This document shows positions 22,343 to 29,437 of a DNA stretch of 37,217 nt, one piece after another. The position numbers and the translations under genes are program-made. Positions within the stretch are counted from its first letter, which is position 1, and each line of letters opens with the position of its first letter. Under the pieces are notes generated by a model. That model ran no database searches. It was given only the letters and a program-made list of their open reading frames with translations, and had not been told where the DNA came from. The stretch is from Oscillospiraceae bacterium. Lineage in GTDB: Bacteria > Bacillota > Clostridia > Oscillospirales > Acutalibacteraceae. The DNA lies in the NCBI GenBank assembly GCA_009784445.1, contig WRBQ01000017.1, positions 1 through 37,217 on the forward strand, read 5' to 3'.

Positions 22343-23334
22343 AGGCTGCCTTCTTTCCATGCGTTGATGTATTCTTGAATAAGTTGCCCGTCTTCGATGA
22401 GATTATCGCCGATGACCTGCCAAGCGATTTCGTTGATGGCGTCGATGTCTAGTTCGCTTGCGCTGCCGCCTGCTAAGATTGCGTTGACGGTGCGAATTTG
22501 CTCTTGCGCAAGGCTTTGGGATAGTGTTGAGTGTAGTTCTATTGAAGGGTCGGGCGGATTTGCATCCGCCCCTACAGGTTCATCGTCAACCAGAAGTAGT
22601 TCTGTCATTTCTTCAGCTTGGCTGCGAATGCCTGCCAGCTGAGTGAAGTCGATGTCCACCGGCTTGCGTGGCTCGGGTGCGGGCGGGGCAGGGGGCAGCA
22701 CCGGCTGTGGCTTGACGCGCTCGGGCAGTTGGGCCACAACGCCGCGCGCGCGTAGCAAATTAATCAGGCGCTTTGCAATGCTGCGGTCATATGGGCCGTA
22801 AAGTTGCAGAAAGTTTTGTAGGGCCTCGATATCCTGCTGCATGTGCAGGTGGGTGATGTGCAGCAGTGCCAGTTCGAATGCCACACGGCGTACATTGCCT
22901 GTTTGCAGCTGTGCTTGCCAAGCGAGATAGGCTCGCAATTGCTTGAGCGTGCAGGCAGAAAATGGCTGTTGCCGTTGCAGCTTGCGCAGGGTGAGATAAG
23001 GCTCTTGTTGCAGCTGCCGGGCGATTTCTTGGGCGGTGGGGCTTTGCGTGTGCCCTTGCAGCACTTGCAGGATGATTTCGTGCGTACGCTGATCTTGCGT
23101 GAATTCACGCGCTTGTGGTGAGTGGGTGAGCCATTTTTCGCGGTGCTGGTGGATGTCACGCGGTGGAGAAGTGCCTGCGAGTTCGCACTGTGCGCTGTGC
23201 AGAGCGTGGGTGAGCCAGCCTGCCGCATGGAGGCTTTGGTGCGAGGTTGACGGCTCAAAGGCGCCGGCGGGCAGGTTGTGCCAGGCCAGCAGGGGAGCGA
23301 GGTTTTGCAACACAGTTGCCCGTAAATCGTTCAT
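22339..23334 (-). CDS. TerB-C-like partner protein
   Basis: 331 residues, highly Gln/His-rich and helical, without signal peptide. The part about 230-331 resembles TerB-C domains of TerB-N/TerB-C proteins: DFTQLAGIRSQAEEMTELLLVDDEP, then an acidic loop, then LDIDAINEIAWQVIGDNLIEDGQLIQEYINAW. TerB-N and TerB core domains, usual in the 700-residue versions, are absent. Residues VGADANPP in the acidic linker are an R1 half-repeat read in frame. ATG 23334 has a weak GAGG site. It is translationally coupled to the DUF2791 ATPase. Assignment rests on remembered family patterns and on the neighbour, so it is moderate. Confidence 0.6.
   Translation of the reverse strand: MNDLRATVLQNLAPLLAWHNLPAGAFEPSTSHQSLHAAGWLTHALHSAQCELAGTSPPRDIHQHREKWLTHSPQAREFTQDQRTHEIILQVLQGHTQSPTAQEIARQLQQEPYLTLRKLQRQQPFSACTLKQLRAYLAWQAQLQTGNVRRVAFELALLHITHLHMQQDIEALQNFLQLYGPYDRSIAKRLINLLRARGVVAQLPERVKPQPVLPPAPPAPEPRKPVDIDFTQLAGIRSQAEEMTELLLVDDEPVGADANPPDPSIELHSTLSQSLAQEQIRTVNAILAGGSASELDIDAINEIAWQVIGDNLIEDGQLIQEYINAWKEGSL
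22552..22575. repeat. R1 half-repeat, copy h, in the TerB-C-like gene
   Basis: 24 bp, GGGCGGATTTGCATCCGCCC followed by CTAC. It is identical to the right arm of the mutL copy (12886-12909). It is exactly eight codons and read in frame as VGADANPP. Confidence 0.8.
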
Positions 23335-23371
23335 GATATGCGGCCTCGTTGTAGCGTGTAATTTTATTCCG

Positions 23372-23432
23372 CGCCACCCCCACCGCCCTGCGGGGCACCT
23401 CCCCCAAGGGGGAGGCAGGGGCTTGTTTCTTA
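23372..23432. repeat. R4 GC-rich hairpin repeat
   Basis: CCACCGCCCTGCGGGGCACC, then CTCCCCCAAGGGGGAGGC and CAGGGGCTTGTTTCTTACG. It contains perfect hairpins and resembles interspersed repeats known from many Clostridia. It lies upstream of the TerB-C-like gene; no clear promoter was seen. Confidence 0.55.
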
Positions 23433-23476
23433 CGAATTCATATTAAAGTCCATCGCGAAGCGGCTAGGTTTTTTTG

Positions 23477-23500
23477 GTTCTTTTTTTGCAAAAAAAGAAC
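23477..23500. terminator. AT-rich perfect palindrome, possible terminator
   Basis: GTTCTTTTTTTG and its exact complement CAAAAAAAGAAC, 24 bp in all, 12 nt after the stop of the hydrolase gene at 23513. The T-run is inside the stem rather than after it, so it is an atypical terminator. Confidence 0.4.
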
Positions 23501-23512
23501 ACGCATCTCCGC

Positions 23513-24145
23513 CTAAGCCTTGACCCAAGCGTTGTTCGTTCGTTCGTGGTTGAGGGTGCTGGCGGGGCCGTGGCCGGGCAGCACAGTGCAGTCGCCGTCA
23601 ATGGCAGCGTAAAGCCCGCGGATGGTGGCTTGCAGGGTGTTCCAGCAGCCGCCGGGGAGGTCGGCACGGCCAACTTCTTCGCGGAAGAGGGTGTCGCCGG
23701 TGTACAGAAGCCGGTCAGCCTCGCTGAAGTAACATGCTCCGCCGGGCGTGTGGCCGGGCGTGGCAAACACATGTAGCAGGCTTTCGCCCAACGCGATTTC
23801 TTCGCCGCCGTGCAGCAGCAAATCCGGCTCGGTGGAGATTTGCAGGCGGGGCGTGCCGGGCATGGTGTCTAGCTTGCCGCGCAGGTAGTCGGCATCAGCA
23901 GCACCGATGGCAACTTGTGCTGCGGGGTAGGCCTGTTTGGCAACGGTAACACCCTGAATGTGATCAAAATGCCCATGCGTAAGCAAGATGAAGCGCAGGT
24001 CGCCGCCTGCTGCGTCAATGGCTTGCTGCACGCTTTTGGTGAAGCCGCCGCAATCTACCAGTGCGAGTGCGCCCGTGGCTTCGTCGCGCAGGATGTAGCA
24101 GTTGGATTCAAGCATACCCACGGGCACAACGTTGTAACTTAACAT
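23513..24145 (-). CDS. Glyoxalase-II-like metallo-beta-lactamase-fold hydrolase
   Basis: 210 residues. The metal motif HxHxDH is THGHFDHIQG (His57, His59, Asp61, His62); further ligands are in FATPGHTPGGACYF, LYTGDTLFREEVGR and VLPGHGPAS. This is the short glyoxalase II/YcbL group, about 50 residues smaller than true glyoxalase II, so the thioester substrate is unknown. ATG 24145 has GGGAG about 8 nt upstream and overlaps the dtd stop by 7 nt. The longer frame in front is a shadow of dtd. It is the last gene of the DUF1294-dtd operon. Confidence 0.88.
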   Translation of the reverse strand: MLSYNVVPVGMLESNCYILRDEATGALALVDCGGFTKSVQQAIDAAGGDLRFILLTHGHFDHIQGVTVAKQAYPAAQVAIGAADADYLRGKLDTMPGTPRLQISTEPDLLLHGGEEIALGESLLHVFATPGHTPGGACYFSEADRLLYTGDTLFREEVGRADLPGGCWNTLQATIRGLYAAIDGDCTVLPGHGPASTLNHERTNNAWVKA

Positions 24146-24603
24146 GATTTTTTCTCCCACTCGTTGGTATCCATGATGATGGTGACGGGGCCGTCGTTGA
24201 GCAAGTCCACGTGCATATGTGCGCCAAACTCGCCCGTTTGCACGTTTGCCACGCCTTGTTGTTGCAGGCAACTGCAGAAGTAATCCACCAAATCTTGCGC
24301 GATATCGGGCGCTGCGGCACCGGTGAAGGCCGGGCGGTTGCCCTTGCGCACATCCGCACACAGGGTGAACTGCGACACCACCAGCACACTGCCGCTGATG
24401 TCGAGCACAGAGCGATTCATTTTGCCTGCGTCGTCAGTGAACACACGCAGCTTGGCGATTTTTGCGGCAAGCAGCTCGGCTTGGGCGGGGGTATCGCCTT
24501 GTGCGGCGCCCAGCAAAACTAAAAGTCCGCCGGCGATTTCGCCAACGATTTGCTCATCCACGGCGACGCTTGCGCGGGCTACACGTTGCACAACAGCTTT
24601 CAT
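24139..24603 (-). CDS. dtd: D-aminoacyl-tRNA deacylase
   Basis: 154 residues. It frees tRNA from mischarged D-amino acids and glycine. It starts MKAVVQRVARASVAVDEQIVGEI and has both signature motifs: SQFTL (77-81, with ADVRKGNRPAF) and the NxGPVT cross-subunit motif NDGPVT (136-141). The start ATG overlaps the DUF1294 stop as ATGA, and the stop overlaps the hydrolase start. The three genes are therefore tightly coupled. In many Bacillota dtd follows relA; that neighbour is not here. Confidence 0.94.
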   Translation of the reverse strand: MKAVVQRVARASVAVDEQIVGEIAGGLLVLLGAAQGDTPAQAELLAAKIAKLRVFTDDAGKMNRSVLDISGSVLVVSQFTLCADVRKGNRPAFTGAAAPDIAQDLVDYFCSCLQQQGVANVQTGEFGAHMHVDLLNDGPVTIIMDTNEWEKKSC

Positions 24604-24869
24604 GGCAGCAACCTCCACACTAAGATTGCCGCTGCGACTTGCACAGCGATAATCACCGGAATGCCCACCATGAACTTCATATGGCGGGTTTTGTGGCGAA
24701 TGACCCACATGGTGGCAAGCATGGCGACGCTGCCGCCGAGCGCGGCAATCAGCAGCAACGTGCGCTCGGGCACGCGGCGTTTGTTGCGGCGCGCGGCGCG
24801 TTTGTCGTACATAGTGATGCCCATGGCGAACAGGCTAATGGCGGCTAAATAAATAAGTAAGTAAATCAT
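24600..24869 (-). CDS. DUF1294 membrane protein
   Basis: 89 residues. Two hydrophobic helices at each end (IYLLIYLAAISLFAMGITMYDK and VIIAVQVAAAILVW) and a central one (TLLLIAALGGSVAMLATMWVI), with a basic loop KRAARRNKRRVPE and HKTRHMKF. That is the DUF1294 pattern. ATG 24869 lies 7 nt after the -10 box TATAAT, so the mRNA should begin at the start codon itself and lack a leader. A TTG at 24887 is upstream of the -10 and cannot be used from this promoter. Function unknown. Confidence 0.82.
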   Translation of the reverse strand: MIYLLIYLAAISLFAMGITMYDKRAARRNKRRVPERTLLLIAALGGSVAMLATMWVIRHKTRHMKFMVGIPVIIAVQVAAAILVWRLLP

Positions 24870-24875
24870 CCCTCT

Positions 24876-24904
24876 ATTATATAGCAAAAGGGCGGGTTTG
24901 TCAA
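24876..24904 (-). promoter_or_regulatory. Promoter of the DUF1294-dtd operon
   Basis: Perfect minus-strand TTGACA (24904-24899), 17 nt, TATAAT (24881-24876). Seven nt downstream is the A of the ATG, implying a leaderless transcript. Confidence 0.85.
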
Positions 24905-24906
24905 GC

Positions 24907-24935
24907 TTGACAAAGCGCGGCGCAAGTGTTATACT
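24907..24935 (+). promoter_or_regulatory. Promoter of the AraC-type gene
   Basis: TTGACA (24907-24912), 17 nt, TATACT (24930-24935). Its -35 box is back to back with that of the minus-strand promoter, forming the 14-bp palindrome TGTCAAGCTTGACA (24899-24912). Confidence 0.85.
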
Positions 24936-25028
24936 TTAAAGTAGCGCAATTGACAACATTGCGCATAAAATGACATGACTTTTTTGCCGCCGTGGTGTAG
25001 AATGGATGCACAGGGGAGGGGAAAAATT

Positions 25029-26432
25029 TTGCACTGGATTGAAAGCATAACTCGCGCACTGCACTTTGTTGAAAGCAACCTCACGCATGATATCGGCGTG
25101 GAGGATGTGGCCGATAAGGTGTATGCTTCACATGCGCATTTTCAGCGGATTTTTCATCTTGTGACGGGTTACACCATTGGGGATTACCTGCGCAACCGGC
25201 GCTTGAGCGAAGCTGCGCGCGATATTGTGCAAGAGGAAAAGCTCATTGACGTTGCGTTCAAGTATCAGTACGACACGCAGGAGGGATTTTCCAAGGCCTT
25301 CACGCGCTTTCATGGTGTGACGCCAACGCAGCTGCGCAATGAAAACACCGTTGCAAAGTTCTTTCATCCCTTGAAAATTAACGTTACCATTCAAGGAGGA
25401 TTCAACATGGAGCGCAACATTATTTCCACCATTCACCCGTTCACCAGCGACAACGCAGGCGAAAACTACTGGTTCAACAGTGCCATGCGCTATGTGATGC
25501 AGTGCCAAGGCGAGCCGGACTATGACTATGGCTTTTTCGCGGGCATCACCGGCGACAATTACACGCAATTTTACCCACGCAACGCTATTGATGGCGTGTG
25601 TGCGGCATCAGACAGCCTAATGAGCCCTGACTACGCCAAGTGGGTGTTTGACCAAGTGGGCTATGCCTGTGAGTATGTGACAGAGCAAGAATTGCTGGCC
25701 AATCAAGAACACTATCTGCAACAAATTATCGCATATATCGATCGTGGCCTGCCGGTGATTTGCGTTGACTGGGGCGTGTTCGTGGGCTATGAGGACGGCG
25801 GGAAAACACTGCTTTTTCTCACGCATGAGTGGGAAGAACCGCGGCGCGTGGCGGTGCGCGGTGAGCGATTTATCGAGAAAATTCCATCAACTGAAACCCA
25901 GCGTGGCTGCAACTTTATCACCTTAGACATGATTTTCATTGGCGAGAAAAAGCAGCAAAAAGACCTCGCACAGCTTCACCGCGAGGCCATTTTGCGTTTG
26001 CCCGCGCAGCTCACCGGCGGCACGGACGATTACATCTTTGGTGCGGCGGCGTTTCGCGCTTGGGCGGACGACATCGAAAGCGGCAAGTTCGATGATGTGC
26101 TTGCGCGTGAAGGCGATGGCACATGGAGCTACACAAACTATGTTTGCGTGCTGGCCACCAATGGCTCTGATAACCACCACGGCTTTGATGTCAAGTGTCT
26201 CGAACTTAACCCCGACATGACTTTTCTGGCTGACGTCGCCGCGCTGTATGCGAAAATGGGCGACATGTGGATGCGGGACAAAGATTGCCTGGAAAAGCTC
26301 GGCGGTGGGTTCAACATCAGCAAAAAAACGCTGGATAACAAGAGAAAACGCGCAAAAATCGTGGCGAAGATACGCGAGTTTGCGGACGTGACAGATGAAG
26401 TGGTGCGGATTATCGGGGGACAGATGTCATAG
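25029..26432 (+). CDS. AraC-type regulator with large C-terminal domain
   Basis: 467 residues. The N-terminal roughly 105 form an AraC/XylS double helix-turn-helix: ITRALHFVESNLTHDIGVEDVADKVYASHAHFQRIF and GDYLRNRRLSEAARDIVQEEKLIDVAFKYQYDTQEGFSKAFTRFHGVTPTQLR. From 127 on is an unrelated domain with YWFNSAMRYVMQC, GYACEYVTEQEL and GLPVICVDWGVFVGYE, like BtrH/peptidase-C39-like domains found fused to AraC heads in Clostridia. It may sense a ligand. The start is TTG 25029, because GGGGAGGGG lies 7 nt upstream; in-frame ATGs at 24975 and 25002 lack one. An excellent AAGGAGG site precedes ATG 25407, exactly at the domain border. Confidence 0.8.
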   Translation: MHWIESITRALHFVESNLTHDIGVEDVADKVYASHAHFQRIFHLVTGYTIGDYLRNRRLSEAARDIVQEEKLIDVAFKYQYDTQEGFSKAFTRFHGVTPTQLRNENTVAKFFHPLKINVTIQGGFNMERNIISTIHPFTSDNAGENYWFNSAMRYVMQCQGEPDYDYGFFAGITGDNYTQFYPRNAIDGVCAASDSLMSPDYAKWVFDQVGYACEYVTEQELLANQEHYLQQIIAYIDRGLPVICVDWGVFVGYEDGGKTLLFLTHEWEEPRRVAVRGERFIEKIPSTETQRGCNFITLDMIFIGEKKQQKDLAQLHREAILRLPAQLTGGTDDYIFGAAAFRAWADDIESGKFDDVLAREGDGTWSYTNYVCVLATNGSDNHHGFDVKCLELNPDMTFLADVAALYAKMGDMWMRDKDCLEKLGGGFNISKKTLDNKRKRAKIVAKIREFADVTDEVVRIIGGQMS

Positions 26433-26439
26433 CTAGGCT

Positions 26440-26805
26440 TTACTTCTCTCGCGGCTTAGCCACCAGCGAAGCTAGCAGCCCGCAGATGACCGCAAGACCG
26501 GTGCCCGCGGCGGCCGCCGTAAACGGCCCGGTGAGAATGCCCACCCAGCCTTGTTCGTCGATGGCTTGGCGCGTGCCTTCGATCATGGCGTAGCCAAAGC
26601 CCGACAGCGGCACGGTTGCGCCTGCGCCCGCGAACTCGACCAATGGGGTGTAGACTTGCAGTGCACCCAGCACTGCGCCAAGCATCACCAGCAGCACGAG
26701 AATGCGCGCCATGTTGAGCTTGGTGAAGTTGAGCACCAGCTGCGCAAACAAGCAAATGGCGCCGCCGACGAGGAATGCCCGCAAAATTGCAAATAAAATA
26801 TCCAT
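26440..26805 (-). CDS. spoVAE: Stage V sporulation protein AE
   Basis: 121 residues with four hydrophobic helices, matching SpoVAE: ILFAILRAFLVGGAICLFAQLVLNFTKLN, YTPLVEFAGAGATVPLSGFGYAMIEG and GPFTAAAAGTGLAVICGLLASL. SpoVA proteins form the channel that loads dipicolinic acid into the spore core and releases it on germination. The usual partners spoVAC and spoVAD are not adjacent, so this is an orphan copy. There is no Shine-Dalgarno before ATG 26805; a SigG-like promoter lies directly upstream. It marks the host as a spore former, or a recent descendant of one. Confidence 0.9.
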   Translation of the reverse strand: MDILFAILRAFLVGGAICLFAQLVLNFTKLNMARILVLLVMLGAVLGALQVYTPLVEFAGAGATVPLSGFGYAMIEGTRQAIDEQGWVGILTGPFTAAAAGTGLAVICGLLASLVAKPREK

Positions 26806-26810
26806 GGGGA

Positions 26811-26839
26811 TAGTATGTGGAGAAAAATATGAATTATGA
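26811..26839 (-). promoter_or_regulatory. Possible SigG-type promoter of spoVAE
   Basis: Minus strand TCATA (26839-26835), 17 nt, CATACTA (26817-26811), close to the forespore pattern GHATR / CATNHTA except for the first -35 base. The predicted start falls at the ATG. It overlaps the start of the divergent DUF3267 gene. Confidence 0.35.
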
Positions 26840-27416
26840 TGCGCTACCCGAAGGTTTTTCGCTTTATCGCAATATTGACTTGAACACCGACAAGGTGAAA
26901 ACAGGGATGCAAGTGGCGGCGTTTGTTGCGCTGCTGGCGTTGATTATCCCTGCGGCCATTGTGCTGCCGCCATGGCGCACGCAGGCTTTTGTGCCCATCA
27001 CTTGGATGAGTGGAGTGTATTTTTTGCTGTTTTTGGCGGTGAGCGTGTTTGGCTACCTGCTGCTGCACGAGCTGGTGCATGGCATTTGCTTTCGCGTGTT
27101 CGGCGGCGGCAAAGCGCGCTATGGCCACCAGCTACCGAACTACCTTTATGCCGCAAGTGACCGCTACATTGCCAAGTCGCGCTATCTATTTATCGGCCTT
27201 GCGCCATTGGTTGTGCTAACGATTTTGTTCGGCGTTGTGTGCGTGCTTGTGCCGCAAAGCTGGTTTTGGATACCCTACTTTGCCTTGGCGGCCAATGTGG
27301 CGGGTTGTGCAGGCGATGTTTATGTGTGCCTGTTTGTGCTGCCGCGCTTGCCGAAAGATGCATTGGTGCTGGACAGCGGTGTGGCCATGCAAATTTTTTC
27401 ACGGGAGGTGGCGTAG
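26829..27416 (+). CDS. DUF3267 membrane metalloprotease-like protein
   Basis: 195 residues. Four or more hydrophobic helices: MQVAAFVALLALIIPAAIVL, VYFLLFLAVSVFGYLLL, YLFIGLAPLVVLTILFGVVCVLV and a last one near FALAANVAGCAGDVYVCLFVL. The end of helix 2 carries HELVHG (80-85), a HExxH zinc motif, as in DUF3267 proteins related to site-2-protease-type intramembrane peptidases. It may cleave a membrane substrate, but activity is unproven for the family. ATG 26829 has GGAG 7 nt upstream; a GTG 12 nt earlier is less likely. The GNAT gene follows after 2 nt. Confidence 0.85.
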   Translation: MNYDALPEGFSLYRNIDLNTDKVKTGMQVAAFVALLALIIPAAIVLPPWRTQAFVPITWMSGVYFLLFLAVSVFGYLLLHELVHGICFRVFGGGKARYGHQLPNYLYAASDRYIAKSRYLFIGLAPLVVLTILFGVVCVLVPQSWFWIPYFALAANVAGCAGDVYVCLFVLPRLPKDALVLDSGVAMQIFSREVA

Positions 27417-27418
27417 GA

Positions 27419-27903
27419 ATGCAGTTGCGTTTTGTGCCGGTGAAAAAGCGCAGCCGACGGCATCTAGGTTGCTGCTGAGCTTGATGCTGCCCTATCATCG
27501 TGAGCTGGGCGACCCGCCGCCGGATGATGTCTTGGCGAAAATCACGCGCAGCATGATGGAGCGGCTTGGTCCCTGCGATCGTCACCTTGAGCTGGTTTAT
27601 GCGGGGCGTGAGCTTGCGGGCTTTCTGCAGTGCAAGGTTGATCATGCTGACCATGCGGGATTTGTGAAGCCCGGCTGGGGTTATGTGATGGAGTTCTATG
27701 TTGTGCCGGAGTTTCGGCGCATGAGCTATGGGCGGGCGATGATTGCGCGCATGGAGGAGCACTTCGTTCACCATGGCGTGAGCCGCATGTGGCTGACGGC
27801 CAGCGCGGATAGTCACGCATTTTGGCGGACGGCGGGCTTTGCGCCCACGGGTGAAATTTGCCCGGATAATGATAAAGAGATTTGGGAGAAGTGTGTGGGT
27901 TGA
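27419..27903 (+). pseudogene. GNAT acetyltransferase with frameshift
   Basis: The good start is ATG 27419, 2 nt after the DUF3267 stop, giving MQLRFVPVKK, but that frame ends at TGA after 19 residues. The rest of the protein (AQPTASRLLLSLMLPYHREL to the end at 27903) lies in the -1 frame. The switch falls at GAAAAAG (27442-27448): one more A, or a -1 slip on AAA AAG, would restore a 161-residue protein. The acetyl-CoA loop is YVVPEFRRMSYGRA, where the usual first Gly is Ser. CDRHLEL and HADHAGFVKPGWGY fit a clostridial GNAT group. It is either broken, recoded by slippage, or a base-call error in the A run. Confidence 0.7.
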
Positions 27904-27932
27904 CGCTGGCGAAGCTGTGAGCGCTAGTTGCG

Positions 27933-28102
27933 TCGCTCCGCGAGCCTTCCTCAGACCGCGCGACGCGGCCAGCTCCTTCCCGGGGAAGGAGCCATGGGGC
28001 TTAAGAGGATAATGACATCAAAACTTGAAGAAACCAGCTTTGGCTCCTTCCTCGGGAAGGAGCTCCCGACCCCGGGGAGGGTGAGGAAGGCTCGCGGAGC
28101 GA
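27933..28102. repeat. R2 MITE-like element, copy 3
   Basis: 170 bp with terminal inverted repeat TCGCTCCGCGAGCCTTCCTC as in copies 1 and 2. The core (27991-28045) matches copy 2. It lies between the GNAT gene and the prephenate dehydrogenase gene, upstream of that gene. Confidence 0.8.
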
Positions 28103-28168
28103 CGCGACCGGCCTCCTTCGCTTTCACTTGCGGAAGCCCTACCAAGCATTCAAACAAAGGAGAATTAC

Positions 28169-29014
28169 ATGAAATACACAGTAGGTATTGTCGGCCTAGG
28201 GCTGATGGGGGCTTCGCTGGCGCTTGCGCTGCGGGGCTTTAAAGACTGCACGCTGTTGGGGGCAGATAAAGACGAACTCGTCTGTCGCCGCGCGCAGGGT
28301 GCAGGCGTTGTGCATGAGGCTAGCACGGATATCGCAAGCTTGTTTGAACGCAGCGACCTGTTGATTTTTTGCGTATATGCGCGGCATATACCAAACTTGC
28401 TGCGAGAAAACGCGAAGCGGCTAAAACCGGGTGCCGTGCTCAGCGACATTTGCGGGGTGAAAGAGCCGCTTTATCGCGAGATTTTGCCGCTGCTGCCTGC
28501 GCAAGTAAGCTACATTGGCTTGCACCCCATGGCCGGCAAGGAGCGCGATGGCTATGAAAACGCTGAAACGGGCTTGTACCGCAACAGCGGTTTTATCATC
28601 ACGCCCATGGAAAAATCCACGCCCGAAAGCGTGGACTTGGCCAAGCAACTGGCCGGATATATCGGCGCAACGCGGCTGCAAATTGCACCGCCTGCCGAGC
28701 ACGATGCTATCATTGCCTACACCAGTGATTTGATGCATGTGGCGGCGGTGGGGTTATGCCTGCACGCGCCCGCTGGTGCGGAGCCTGCCTATTGTGCCGG
28801 TGCGTTTCGCGATTGCACGCGCGTGGCCAACATTAACGCTGACGCTTGGGCGGATTTGCTCATTGACAACCGTCACAACACGGCTGATGCTTTGGAGACC
28901 TACATCGCCGACTTGCAGGCCATGCACGATGCCCTGCGCGGTGATAATCACGCTGCGCTGCGCGATATGCTACAACGCGGCGGCGACAACAAGCGGGGCA
29001 TGTTGTACCGATAA
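28169..29014 (+). CDS. tyrA: Prephenate dehydrogenase
   Basis: 281 residues. It converts prephenate to 4-hydroxyphenylpyruvate with NAD(P)+ in tyrosine synthesis. The Rossmann motif is GLGLMG (9-14). YIGLHPMAGKERDGYENA, FIITPMEKSTPE and FRDCTRVANINADAWADLLIDNR follow in the standard order. There is no ACT or chorismate mutase domain, so it is the monofunctional short form. ATG 28169 has AAAGGAG about 6 nt upstream. No other aromatic pathway genes are in the window. A terminator follows. Confidence 0.92.
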   Translation: MKYTVGIVGLGLMGASLALALRGFKDCTLLGADKDELVCRRAQGAGVVHEASTDIASLFERSDLLIFCVYARHIPNLLRENAKRLKPGAVLSDICGVKEPLYREILPLLPAQVSYIGLHPMAGKERDGYENAETGLYRNSGFIITPMEKSTPESVDLAKQLAGYIGATRLQIAPPAEHDAIIAYTSDLMHVAAVGLCLHAPAGAEPAYCAGAFRDCTRVANINADAWADLLIDNRHNTADALETYIADLQAMHDALRGDNHAALRDMLQRGGDNKRGMLYR

Positions 29015-29020
29015 TAACCA

Positions 29021-29053
29021 CGGGCGGATTTTTTTGCATCCGCCCGCTTTTTA
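29021..29053 (+). terminator. Rho-independent terminator after tyrA
   Basis: CGGGCGGAT-TTTTTTGC-ATCCGCCCG stem followed by CTTTTT. The T-tract touches the stop codon of the convergent DUF1284 gene (29051). The arms resemble the R1 half-repeat at 22552. Confidence 0.8.
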
Positions 29054-29437
29054 TTCGCCTAGAATATTTTTTCTGCACGCACTGATGGGATACCATTGGC
29101 AAGCGCCGCAAATGTGGTTGAGCATAGAAGGGGTTATGCTGTGGTTGATTTGGCGGATAATATCTTGATAACGATAGGTACGCAGCTGCAGACCGAAGTA
29201 GCTGATGACTAAGTCATCCATGCGCTGCACTTTTTCGTTGTTGGTGCACACATTATCGCCAAGCTTGTGTGGGCAAGCCCGGCAAATGTCGTCGGTACAG
29301 CGCACCAAGGTAATGGTTGCGTTGTTGTCGTCGCGCAAATAAGCGGTGATGGCGTTGAGGTTTTTCACAAACGCATCGCTATACCCGCGACCGCTGTAGC
29401 CCTGCGTGCACAGCAGGTGATGAGGACGTAACTTCAT
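29051..29437 (-). CDS. DUF1284 protein
   Basis: 128 residues starting MKLRPHHLLCTQGYSGRGYSDAFVKN, the DUF1284 signature, with six more cysteines in CTDDICRACPHKLGDNVC and ICGACQWYPISAC. The CxxC clusters suggest Fe-S or zinc binding. It overlaps the bioY stop by 4 nt (29434), so it is translationally coupled to the biotin transporter gene. A link to biotin metabolism is suggested by that arrangement but not established. Confidence 0.85.
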   Translation of the reverse strand: MKLRPHHLLCTQGYSGRGYSDAFVKNLNAITAYLRDDNNATITLVRCTDDICRACPHKLGDNVCTNNEKVQRMDDLVISYFGLQLRTYRYQDIIRQINHSITPSMLNHICGACQWYPISACRKNILGE

